The notes under the pieces are model-generated. The model did no database searches. It was not told where the DNA came from and saw nothing but the letters and a program-made list of their open reading frames with translations. This document shows positions 25,411 through 32,566 of a stretch of DNA of 64,000 nt, piece after piece (position 1 is the first letter of the stretch; each line of letters opens with the position of its first letter). The stretch is from the NCBI RefSeq assembly GCF_036226665.1, contig NZ_CP109007.1, positions 3,884,501 through 3,948,500 on the forward strand, in the 5' to 3' direction. A program made the translations under genes and the position numbers. Source of the DNA: Streptomyces sp. NBC_00691. Its GTDB lineage: Bacteria > Actinomycetota > Actinomycetes > Streptomycetales > Streptomycetaceae.

Positions 25411-25770
25411 TCAGTGCTCGGAGTAGCTGAAATCGCCCATGGTCCAGGCGCTCACGTCCGCGATCGAGACGCGGTACATCCCGCCCGTCTCCGGGATCCC
25501 GACCGTGCCCTGAAGGATCCGCGCCAGGTGGAAGTGCAGATGGGTGGGCGGCCCGTCCTTCCGGGTCGGTGCGGTGAAGACGGCGGAGAACTCTCCCAGG
25601 CGATCCGAGTCCGCCAGCACCTCCGAGACCCGCTGCCTCCACACCGCTTCGGGGGCCAGGCGGCCGGTGATGACCGTGCCGCCGGTGGCTACCGTCAGGG
25701 ACATCTGATTGCTCTGCCCGGACTCCACCAGGGTGGCAACGTCCACGAGCAGCTCGTCAGGCTTCGACAT
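25411..25770 (-). CDS. Conserved 119-residue protein of unknown function (copy 1)
   Basis: Begins MSKPDELLVDVATLVESGQS and ends VSAWTMGDFSYSEH; mixed alpha/beta, acidic, cytosolic. It is a close paralogue (about 75% identity over the full length) of the gene at 44851-45210, which also lies near a cspA gene. The pairing of this family with cspA at both places suggests a cold-shock or growth-related role, but no function is known to me. ATG at 25770 matches the paralogue's start. Confidence 0.8.
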   Translation of the reverse strand: MSKPDELLVDVATLVESGQSNQMSLTVATGGTVITGRLAPEAVWRQRVSEVLADSDRLGEFSAVFTAPTRKDGPPTHLHFHLARILQGTVGIPETGGMYRVSIADVSAWTMGDFSYSEH

Positions 25771-26610
25771 GAACACTGATTCTATTCACGGGTCGCCCCG
25801 GCCCCCTCCACCGGTCGTGCCGCTGTAGAGCTGCCTCTGAAGGGCCGTCACCGCTTTGCTTTCAGAAGCGGATCACTCATGCCCGTTCCTCCCCGCCCGC
25901 CGCCTCTGCCACTGCCCCAGAAGCCGCGGTCGACCAGGTGCGACCGCCCTGCGCCCCACCTGCTTCACTGCCCGAAGCCGATTACCTCGCTGCCGGACGC
26001 ACGAAAATCTGCATCGGCCAGAGTAGACATTGGGCAGTGGTGTCGCTATGTTTTCTTCCGTAGCCGAGAAGGACAGCAGGGCCTGGCAGAGACGAACTGC
26101 CGGCAAGCAGTACCAGCAGTACAGGTGGTTGCAGTTCGCAGGACGGTGCGGCGGCGGAGTTTCGAAGCCAGGGTTGTTGCAGGACGGCGACGGGACTGGC
26201 GGCCGGACCGGGTGGCCCGCAGTGATCAGGGGCCGCCGCGCGGGACCGCGGTCACGGCATGCGCGGTACCCGTGAGTGCGCAGTTCACAGCAGTGAGGCA
26301 ATGGAGCGGTACCGCCAGTACGCAGTACCCAGTGGTAGGCAGTCGATCGCCGAGGGAAGAACGGAGGAACGAGGCACCATCAGGATCGCCCGGACGGAAG
26401 TCTTGAGTCCGGGTACCGCAGGACATCGATAGTGAGGTGGTCTCCGGTCAAGCAACCGCGATCCCCGCACGCCCGACAGCAACTGGGTCGGGTAGGCGGA
26501 CACAGAAGGCCGACGCGGTATCAAGGTCGGCATGTGGTGTAGAAGTTCCTTCGGGGCCCTGGTGCCGTACGGCACCAGGGCCCCTCCGCGCGTTCCAGAG
26601 AGAGGTGCAG
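25771..26610 (+). other. Long non-coding stretch, probable leader of the MerR-type regulator
   Basis: 840 bp without a supportable gene; the open frames here look random. A TATGTT box at 26047-26052 could be a -10, which would give a leader of some 550 nt. Within it are clusters of AGTAC/GGTAC (26110-26120, 26310-26335), GTTGCAGTT (26128-26136, the same word that begins both cspA leaders) and a 32-bp palindrome near the gene. A structured RNA or small RNA is possible. Confidence 0.4.
26553..26584 (+). promoter_or_regulatory. Perfect 32-bp palindrome ahead of the MerR-type gene
   Basis: Two exactly complementary 16-nt halves with no spacer, ending 26 nt before the ATG at 26611. It could be an intrinsic terminator used as an attenuator in the leader, or an operator. 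Confidence 0.65.
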
Positions 26611-26949
26611 ATGACAGCAGATGACTCGTACGGCCGACTTGACGACGACGACTATCCCGCCTACACGATGGGCCGGGCCGCCGAAATGCTCGGCACCACC
26701 CCCGCCTTTCTGCGGGCCCTGGGTGAGCACCGCCTGATCACCCCGCTGCGTTCCGAGGGCGGTCACCGCCGCTACTCCCGCTACCAGCTGCGCATCGCCG
26801 CCCGCGCCCGTGAGCTCGTCGACCAGGGCACCCCCATCGAGGCCGCCTGCCGCATCGTCGTCCTCGAAGACCAGCTGGAGGAAGCCCAGCGCATCAACGC
26901 CGAATACCGCCGTGCCACCGAACCGACCCACCCCTCGGCCGTGGCTTGA
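26611..26949 (+). CDS. MerR-type DNA-binding regulator
   Basis: 112 residues. A MerR HTH with YTMGRAAEMLGTTPAFLRAL and wing EGGHRRYSRYQLRIAARARE, then a short coiled coil (VLEDQLEEAQRINAEYRR). No effector domain, so it resembles the BldC-like or other stand-alone MerR proteins of Streptomyces. GAGAGAGG lies ahead of the ATG. The long leader and palindrome suggest strong control at RNA level. Confidence 0.85.
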   Translation: MTADDSYGRLDDDDYPAYTMGRAAEMLGTTPAFLRALGEHRLITPLRSEGGHRRYSRYQLRIAARARELVDQGTPIEAACRIVVLEDQLEEAQRINAEYRRATEPTHPSAVA

Positions 26950-27157
26950 GGGGTTCGACCGCCGTCGGCATCGGCCGACGATGCGCCGCCGCCGTGGTGC
27001 GCACAGAACGAGCCGGTCGGTCTCCAGCACGTGAGGCACACCGCGATCCTGACCAGGACGGGCCGGGCCTACCGTCGGTTTTCCGGCCGCCCACAGAGGG
27101 GACGCTCATGCCGCGAGGATCTCGGATCACCCGGCCATGGCGCCCCACTCGTCGTGG

Positions 27158-27814
27158 TCAGGTGGCGGCGAGGAAGATCGCGATGTAGTGGGCGGTGAAA
27201 GCTGCCACTGTCAGCGCGTGGAAGACCTCGTGGAAGCCGAACCAGCGGGGCGAGGGGTCGGGGCGCTGGAGGGCGTAGACGACCGCACCCGCGCTGTAGA
27301 GGAGCCCTCCGGTCACGATCAGACAGACCACGGCGACCCCGCCGCTGTGCATGAATTCGGGTAGGTATCGCACGGGCGCCCAGCCCAGGGCCAGGTAGCA
27401 GGGGGTGTACAGCCAGCGGGAAGCCCCGACCCACAGAACGCGGAAGGCGATGCCGACCACAGCACCCGCCCACACGATCCACAGCAGGAAGGACCACTGG
27501 TCGCGGGAGAGCAGAAGCACGGCGAGGGGGGTGCATGTGCCGGCGATGATCAGGAAGATGTTGGCATGGTCGAGGCGGCGCAGAACAGCCTCGCCGAGGG
27601 GTCCCCAGGTGCCGAGGTGATAGACGGCGCTCGTCCCGAACAGCAGCCAGGCCGTCACGGAGTACACGGTGCAGGCCAGCACGGCTCCCGGCGTCCCTGC
27701 CAGGCAGATGAGGACGATGCCCGCGGCAAGCGACGCAGGGACCATGACGGCGTGAAGCCAGCCACGCAGTCTCGGCTTGAGCGGTTCCATCAGATCGGCC
27801 GCCCGCTCCGTCAC
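27158..27814 (-). CDS. Hemolysin III / PAQR-family membrane protein
   Basis: 218 residues, seven TM helices. The conserved family motifs are present: SAVYHLG (first Ser/His), LDHANIFLIIAGT (Asp/His) and HEVFHALTVAAF (HxxxH), which together bind zinc in the PAQR fold. Role in bacteria is membrane homeostasis. GTG start at 27814 with AGGGAG ahead; longer frames upstream lack a ribosome binding site. Confidence 0.85.
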   Translation of the reverse strand: MTERAADLMEPLKPRLRGWLHAVMVPASLAAGIVLICLAGTPGAVLACTVYSVTAWLLFGTSAVYHLGTWGPLGEAVLRRLDHANIFLIIAGTCTPLAVLLLSRDQWSFLLWIVWAGAVVGIAFRVLWVGASRWLYTPCYLALGWAPVRYLPEFMHSGGVAVVCLIVTGGLLYSAGAVVYALQRPDPSPRWFGFHEVFHALTVAAFTAHYIAIFLAAT

Positions 27815-28058
27815 GGACTCCCTTCCTTCTCCCGTCGGCGCGGAAGCAGGGCAGGCGACTTCGGCGCCGCCTCGGAACGCTGCATCCCGTCCCGAAACGG
27901 ACCGCTGACTTTCTCCAGCAACCATGTGCACATGCTAGGAAACGGCCCGAAAGGGCTACCAGAGGGCCACCTCATCGCACATGGCCTGTTCGGTCGCCTC
28001 ACGATCCGATCCTGGCCGCCTGGCCAGAACCTGCTCCGGGTGATGCCCAGGCTTATGA

Positions 28059-28100
28059 TCCCCAGGCTTACGGTGAGGGTTCGACCCCCTTCATCCACTC
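28059..28100 (+). repeat. Degenerate tRNA-Gly 3'-half fragment
   Basis: The stretch CCCAGGCTTA ... GAGGGTTCGA ... TTCATCCACTC lines up with the anticodon-arm-to-3'-end part of the tRNA-Gly at 19274, with several mismatches in the T stem. It cannot fold as a full tRNA because nothing upstream matches. It may be an older copy of the repeats at 29071 and 30883. Confidence 0.4.
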
Positions 28101-28221
28101 CGCAGCGAAGCCCCAGGGCGGCGTCTTGGTCCTGCTTGCTTTCGGCGAGGCCCCTCGCAGCTGCCGCGGGCTGCGTACGTGAACGGCCGTAGCGGACCTC
28201 CATGGGCGCATACTGGCAGCA

Positions 28222-28443
28222 ATGACAAAACCAAGTGCACCGAAGCGCGTTCTGCCCACCAGCCCCTTCAAAGCCCCGGTCACGCTGCCTCCCAAGCAGT
28301 TCGCTGTAGGCGACCAGGTCACACATGACGTGTACGGCCTCGGCCGGGTCACCGGCGTCGAGGCCGGAATCGCGGCGGTCGTGGATTTCGGCTCTGAAAA
28401 AGAGCGGATCCTGAGCCCGTACGCCAAGATGAGCAAGCTCTAG
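28222..28443 (+). CDS. Small CarD/KOW-like protein
   Basis: 73 residues. A short Pro-rich N-terminus is followed by FAVGDQVTHDVYGLGRVTGVE and AAVVDFGSEKERIL, which match the start of the CarD/TRCF RNA-polymerase-interacting Tudor-like fold. The rest of CarD, including the DNA-binding domain, is absent. No function known. ATG at 28222. Confidence 0.7.
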   Translation: MTKPSAPKRVLPTSPFKAPVTLPPKQFAVGDQVTHDVYGLGRVTGVEAGIAAVVDFGSEKERILSPYAKMSKL

Positions 28444-29070
28444 GACCGCCGTACCCGTTCACGGCGCACCAGATCCGTCTACGGACCCGCAAGGAAGAGG
28501 ACCCCTCTCATCGACCTGAACTCGCCCTTCTCCGCCCCGGTAGAGACGTCCCCCTGCGCCGCCGCAGCGTCGCCGCATCCCACCACACGTCCCTTCCAGG
28601 CACCCGATTACGGGGAAATCGAAGCCTTCCTGCTCGACGACGACGTGCAGGCGTCCGCCTCGGGCGCGAGTGCGGCTCGACGCGAGGCAGGCTAGGTCCC
28701 AGGCGCAACGACCGCTTCGGCATCGGGCTCCGAGGCGTATCCGTTTCCGTCTCCCTCCACGGCGTGCGTCGACCAGCTCCGGGTGGCTGGGATGAGGTCG
28801 GCCGCGAACAGCACGGTGCCGACGAAGGCGACACGAGGGGCACATCCCCGGCGGCCGGCCCGAATCGCGGCCATGGCCGGCTCGTCGGTGCCGGTGCCGA
28901 CGTAGATCGCTCCCAGGCTCTGACAGCGTGCCCCAGCCGTGCCCTCAAGGGCGGTGAACAGCGGTCGACACGGGCGTCCCGGGATACGCGAGAAATGCCC
29001 CACCAGGAACGTTTTCGCAGGTCAGAGCTCAGATGATCGAGCCGAGCGTCGGTGGTTCCCCAGCTCATGG

Positions 29071-29099
29071 CGCGGGTTCGATTCCCGTCATCCGCTCTT
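29071..29099 (+). repeat. tRNA-Gly 3'-end direct repeat, copy 2 (putative attachment site)
   Basis: 29 nt are identical to 19316-19344 plus the following bases (CGCGGGTTCGATTCCCGTCA, then TCCGCTCTT). Weaker similarity continues leftward through the anticodon arm (GGTTCCCCAGCTCATGG). The rest of a tRNA is missing, so this is a 3' fragment such as site-specific integration leaves at the far end of an element. Confidence 0.8.
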
Positions 29100-29104
29100 C
29101 TCAC

Positions 29105-29133
29105 GAAGCCCCAGGTCAGAGACCTGGGGCTTC
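29105..29133 (+). terminator. Hairpin following tRNA-Gly fragment 2
   Basis: A perfect 13-bp stem with a 3-nt loop, similar in sequence (GAAGCCCCAGGTC) to the tRNA-Gly terminator. It also ends the TetR gene at 29150 from the other side. Confidence 0.8.
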
Positions 29134-29149
29134 TGCGTTGCCGGTCCGG

Positions 29150-29809
29150 TCAGGACCCCGCGCCGCGCAAGTCGGGCCTGGCGGCAGCGCCGTCCTCGGA
29201 CGCCTGGACAGGAGCGAAGATCCGGTCCAGGTGGTGATGGAGCACCGCCATCGCCGACTCCGGGCTCCGCTGGCCCACGAGGATGCTGGTGCCCATGGTC
29301 GCCGTCATCGCGAGCAGGCTGATCGCCTCCATGCGCGCGTCGGCGTCCGGGTCGGCCAGGCCGGCCTCCTGCGCCTGCTCGAGGAGTCCGGTCAGGGCGT
29401 TCTCCGCGACGTCGGGATTGTCGATGAAGGGCTGGGCGGCCAGCGCCCCGTCGGTCACCGACAGGATCGCGTAGGAGCTGTACAGCAGGTGGAACGTACG
29501 GCTCTCCTCATCGACCGGAAGCGAGGCCGACAGCAGCGCGTCCACCGTGGCGCGCGGGCCCGGGTCCGGGCCGACGGCGGCCAGGCGGGCACCCACCCTC
29601 GCGGTGAATCGGTCGGTCAGGTGCCGGAGGCCGTAGAAGAGCAGCTTCTCCTTGGTCTCGAAGTAGTACTGCACGAGCCGGAGCGACACACCGGCCTCCG
29701 CGGCCACGTCGCGCATGCCGACGGCATGCAGCCCCCGCCGCCCCGCGACCTGGATGAGCGCCTCGGCGATCTGCGCGCGCCGCTCCTCGTGATCCACACG
29801 CTTCGGCAT
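29150..29809 (-). CDS. TetR-family regulator
   Basis: 219 residues. N-terminal HTH: RRAQIAEALIQVAGRRGLHA, then GMRDVAAEAGVSLRLVQYYF. The C-terminal ligand domain is helical. Divergent from an alpha/beta hydrolase gene with 128 bp between them, where two direct repeats are probable operators. The unit as a whole stands between two tRNA-Gly 3'-end repeats. Confidence 0.92.
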   Translation of the reverse strand: MPKRVDHEERRAQIAEALIQVAGRRGLHAVGMRDVAAEAGVSLRLVQYYFETKEKLLFYGLRHLTDRFTARVGARLAAVGPDPGPRATVDALLSASLPVDEESRTFHLLYSSYAILSVTDGALAAQPFIDNPDVAENALTGLLEQAQEAGLADPDADARMEAISLLAMTATMGTSILVGQRSPESAMAVLHHHLDRIFAPVQASEDGAAARPDLRGAGS

Positions 29810-29868
29810 GTTCCCGCGTCTCCGCCTGTCGATGAGTGGGTTCGCGCTCCGCTACCCGAACGCCTTCA

Positions 29869-29908
29869 TGATACCGGTGTACCACATTGATGATACGGTC
29901 GTACCACA
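29869..29908. promoter_or_regulatory. Paired operator repeats between tetR and the hydrolase gene
   Basis: TGATACCGGTGTACCACA (29869-29886) and TGATACGGTCGTACCACA (29891-29908) are direct repeats with 22-bp periodicity, two helical turns, ahead of the hydrolase start. They fit two TetR dimers binding on one DNA face. Confidence 0.7.
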
Positions 29909-29937
29909 AAGAACGGTTCTTCACAGGAGGTGCCGCC

Positions 29938-30876
29938 GTGCCCGAGAACACCGCCCCGGTAGGCCGCGACGTCGGCCGCTACGTCAACGACACCCTGCGC
30001 GACCGCTACTTCGCCGCCGCCGACGTGATCTACGCGATGGGGGCACCCGCGCGCTCCGAGACCGACGTCGAGACGAGCTTCGGCACCACCCACGTCTACC
30101 GGTACGGGCCCGCGGACCCCGCCGCCGAGTCCCGGACCCCGATCGTCCTGATCCACGGCGCCGGCTACAGCTCGGCGATGTGGTACCCCAACACCCCCGG
30201 CCTCAGCCTCGACCGCCCCGTCTACGCGCTCGACACCCCGGGCGACGCCAACCGCAGCATCCACCGCGAACCCATGTGGCAGCCCGAGCGCGCCGCCCAG
30301 TGGATGGACGAGACCCTCGAAGCGATCGGCCTCGACCGGGTCCACCTCGTCGGCTCCTCCTACGGCGGCTGGCTCGTCCTCAACCAGGCCCACCTGCGGC
30401 CCGGACGGCTCGCCTCGGTCACCGCCCTCGACCCCGGCGGTCTGGAGAAGGTCGGCCTGCGCTTCTTCGCCTGGGTCTTCGTGAGCCTGTTCGCCACCCT
30501 CGCCCCGAAGGCGCTGCGCCCCCGGCTCGCAAAGTGGCTGGACCAGCCGGTGATCGCCGTCCCCGAGATGCGCAGGTGGATCCAGCTCGGCGCCCGCGCG
30601 TACCGGATCCGCCGCCCCGCACCCCGGCCGCTGGCCGAGGACGCGCTGCGATCCATCCGGACCCCGCTCTACGTCATCATGGGCAAGCACAGCCTGCTCG
30701 TACACCCCAAGCGGCAGCTGGAACGCGTACCGCGCCTCATAGCCGGCGCCCGCGCCGAGATCATCACCGCGACGGGGCACGGCCCGCAGATCGACCACCC
30801 CGACGTGGTCAACGCCCGGATGCTGTCGTTCATGGAGGACGTCGACTCCCTCGACCCTGCCACCGTCGACGGATAG
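29938..30876 (+). CDS. Alpha/beta-fold hydrolase controlled by the adjacent TetR
   Basis: 312 residues from the GTG at 29938 (AGGAGG 8 nt ahead). Oxyanion-side LIHGAGYSSAMWYPN, nucleophile elbow LVGSSYGGW with Ser, acid near YVIMGKHSLLVH, and catalytic His in ATGHGPQIDHP. A functional triad is therefore present. Substrate unknown; divergent TetR control suggests it clears or converts the ligand TetR senses. It ends 6 nt before the third tRNA-Gly fragment. Confidence 0.88.
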   Translation: MPENTAPVGRDVGRYVNDTLRDRYFAAADVIYAMGAPARSETDVETSFGTTHVYRYGPADPAAESRTPIVLIHGAGYSSAMWYPNTPGLSLDRPVYALDTPGDANRSIHREPMWQPERAAQWMDETLEAIGLDRVHLVGSSYGGWLVLNQAHLRPGRLASVTALDPGGLEKVGLRFFAWVFVSLFATLAPKALRPRLAKWLDQPVIAVPEMRRWIQLGARAYRIRRPAPRPLAEDALRSIRTPLYVIMGKHSLLVHPKRQLERVPRLIAGARAEIITATGHGPQIDHPDVVNARMLSFMEDVDSLDPATVDG

Positions 30877-30882
30877 GAACAG

Positions 30883-30905
30883 CGGTCGATTCCCGTCATC
30901 CGCTC
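30883..30905 (+). repeat. tRNA-Gly 3'-end direct repeat, copy 3 (putative attachment site)
   Basis: TCGATTCCCGTCATCCGCTC at 30886-30905 is identical to 19326-19345 in and just after tRNA-Gly. The match resumes as GAACGAAGGCCC into the hairpin that follows, which is closer to the tRNA-Gly downstream sequence than copy 2 is. Confidence 0.8.
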
Positions 30906-30909
30906 GTGA

Positions 30910-30942
30910 ACGAAGGCCCTGGTCGGAGACCAGGGCCTTCGT
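30910..30942 (+). terminator. Hairpin following tRNA-Gly fragment 3
   Basis: A perfect 15-bp stem with a 3-nt loop that begins ACGAAGGCCC like the authentic tRNA-Gly terminator at 19349. It now ends the hydrolase gene and the convergent peptidase gene. Confidence 0.85.
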
Positions 30943-30993
30943 CGTCCTCCGGGCCTCTCCGGGCGTCACGCGCCGAGGTCGGCCGGGAGGCGG

Positions 30994-32268
30994 TCAGAAC
31001 TCCAGCACCTCGCGGTCGAGCGGGTACCGGGCTCGGTGGGGGCCGTCGTACGGCGAGGGTGTGATCGGCAGGACTCCGGTCGGCTGGAGGCCCAGGTTGT
31101 CGTCCCAGATCCGGGGTTCGACATGACCGACGACGCGGAACCTCCGGAAGGTGAACGGCGGGCTGTCGGTCGGGAAGAACTCGGGCGTGGTCATCACCTG
31201 GAAGTGCAGGTGCGGCGTGGTCGAGTTGCCGCTGTTGCCGATCAGGCCGAGGACCCGGCCGGGTTCGACGTGGTCGCCTTCCCGGACCCTGAGCGAGCCG
31301 GGCTTCAGGTGGGCGTAGAGCAGGTAGCGGCCGGGCGCCACCTCCACGGTGACGTGGTTGCCGACGGTCTCGTCGATCGGCGGGACCGGCGGGGTGACGG
31401 GCGGCGTGTTGTCCGGGATCCCGTCCTGGACCTCCACCACCCTGCCGCCGGCCGCGGCGACGACAGGCTGCCGGTAGCTCAGGTAGCTGGTGAGCCGCGC
31501 GGGGTCGCCTTCCCAGGTCTGCCCCCGCTCGCCGACCTTGTACCAGTCGATCGCGAAGCGCTGCGGTACGTAGAAGCGGCCGTTGATCGGGCCGAGGCCG
31601 CGGCGGTGGTGGGTGTTGCCGCAGCACGACTCGCTGGAGTACCAGGTGCCGGGGCGGACCGGCGCGTCCAGGTCCAGCGGAACGGTGCGGTCGGTCGGGG
31701 TGATCTGGACCGTCTCCTCGAACGGGGAGGAGCCGGAGGCGGTGAGGACGGCGCCCGAGAGGCGGTGTTCGAGGACCTTGGGCACCCGCTGACCTCGGTC
31801 GAGGGCCAGGTCGAGCCAGACCACCCACTGCTGGGAGCCCGGGATCACGGTCGGCGTCGGCCCTGGCGGCGCCGGCGTGTACCCGTCCGCACCCGGCAGG
31901 GGATCGCCCACCGGGTTGGCGGCATCGGCCAGCGCCTGCCCGCTCAGCGAGCCCACCACCCGGTGCGTTCGCGCGTCCCGGACCTCGACACGGTCCAGCC
32001 GCACCCGTGCGCTGCTGGGCAGCGCGTTCGTGGTGAGCAGTTCGTACGAGAGGTGCGTCTTGCCGTCCGTCGCGCGGAACGGCGCCGGTTCGGTCATCAC
32101 GGTCGCCGTCAACGGCGTGAACTGGGGGCCGGGCGCCGGCGTGGCCGCGCCGGTGCCGTATCCGGGTGCCGTTGCGGCCGTCAGCATGCCGACGGCGAGC
32201 ACGGCGGCCGCGAGCCCGCGACGTAGCGGACTGCGGGCGGTGCGGTTACGAGGGTGGCGCTCTGCCAT
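30994..32268 (-). CDS. Secreted M23-family (LytM) metallopeptidase
   Basis: 424 residues. A twin-Arg-rich signal region (SPLRRGLAAAVLAVGMLTAA) is followed by a beta-rich N-terminal domain (about 55-230) and an M23 domain. Zinc ligands are probably His in CGNTHHRRGL, Asp in FAIDW and His in TPHLHFQV; VTVEVAPGRYLLYAHLKPGS is the usual core. It should cut peptidoglycan cross-links or another surface polymer. The ATG at 32268 gives the signal peptide at the N-terminus. Confidence 0.85.
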   Translation of the reverse strand: MAERHPRNRTARSPLRRGLAAAVLAVGMLTAATAPGYGTGAATPAPGPQFTPLTATVMTEPAPFRATDGKTHLSYELLTTNALPSSARVRLDRVEVRDARTHRVVGSLSGQALADAANPVGDPLPGADGYTPAPPGPTPTVIPGSQQWVVWLDLALDRGQRVPKVLEHRLSGAVLTASGSSPFEETVQITPTDRTVPLDLDAPVRPGTWYSSESCCGNTHHRRGLGPINGRFYVPQRFAIDWYKVGERGQTWEGDPARLTSYLSYRQPVVAAAGGRVVEVQDGIPDNTPPVTPPVPPIDETVGNHVTVEVAPGRYLLYAHLKPGSLRVREGDHVEPGRVLGLIGNSGNSTTPHLHFQVMTTPEFFPTDSPPFTFRRFRVVGHVEPRIWDDNLGLQPTGVLPITPSPYDGPHRARYPLDREVLEF

Positions 32269-32566
32269 GGTGCTCTTCCCGTCGTCGGGTCCGGGACCGT
32301 GAAGATCACCGGCACGCCCCGCGCCGAGGCGCAGGCCCATGTCTAACCCGGCGACGCGCCGATCCGGGCCGAGGGCACCGGTGCCAGGTCCGGACTCCAC
32401 CCGTCCAGCCCCATCGACCGGCGAGCCCGGGTCGCCCTCAGCGTGGGAGCGTCGGCCTCGGTATGCGCGGTCCCGCCTCCGGGCCGGTCCGCGCGCCCGC
32501 GCGGTCCTTCGGCCGACGACCGGGCGTCCGACGGCGCCTGGGGCCTCGTTGCCGCCCGGAGGGCCG
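32269..32566. other. Intergenic stretch between peptidase and sulfatase genes
   Basis: 298 bp, GC-rich, with no supportable gene. The promoter of the peptidase gene must be at its left end. No strong hairpin seen. Confidence 0.5.

Larger units (their letters stand above)
28444..29149. other. Low-coding stretch before the second tRNA-Gly fragment
   Basis: No gene is well supported. A plus-strand open frame without start codon at about 28507-28695 reads LIDLNSPFSAPVETSPC and on to FLLDDDVQASASGAS, and could be a gene remnant. A 103-residue minus frame (28692-29003) has no recognisable domain. The stretch ends in the tRNA-Gly fragment and its hairpin. Confidence 0.4.

Noticed and set aside
28692..29003. 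103-residue minus-strand frame with GAIYVGTGTDEPAMAAIRAG
   Set aside because: A faint regular pattern, but no family, no ribosome binding site and poor codon-position GC bias. Left as uncertain non-coding.
28508..29104. Minus-strand frame beginning MRRADDGNRTRAMSWG
   Set aside because: The first residues are the translated antisense of the tRNA-Gly fragment, a common false gene; the rest lacks any domain.
30994..32268. Apparent loss of the first zinc ligand in the M23 peptidase
   Set aside because: The SYRQPVVAAAGG strand lacks the His-x-Gly-x-x-Asp, but in this branch the ligands come earlier (THHRRGL and FAIDW), so the site seems intact.
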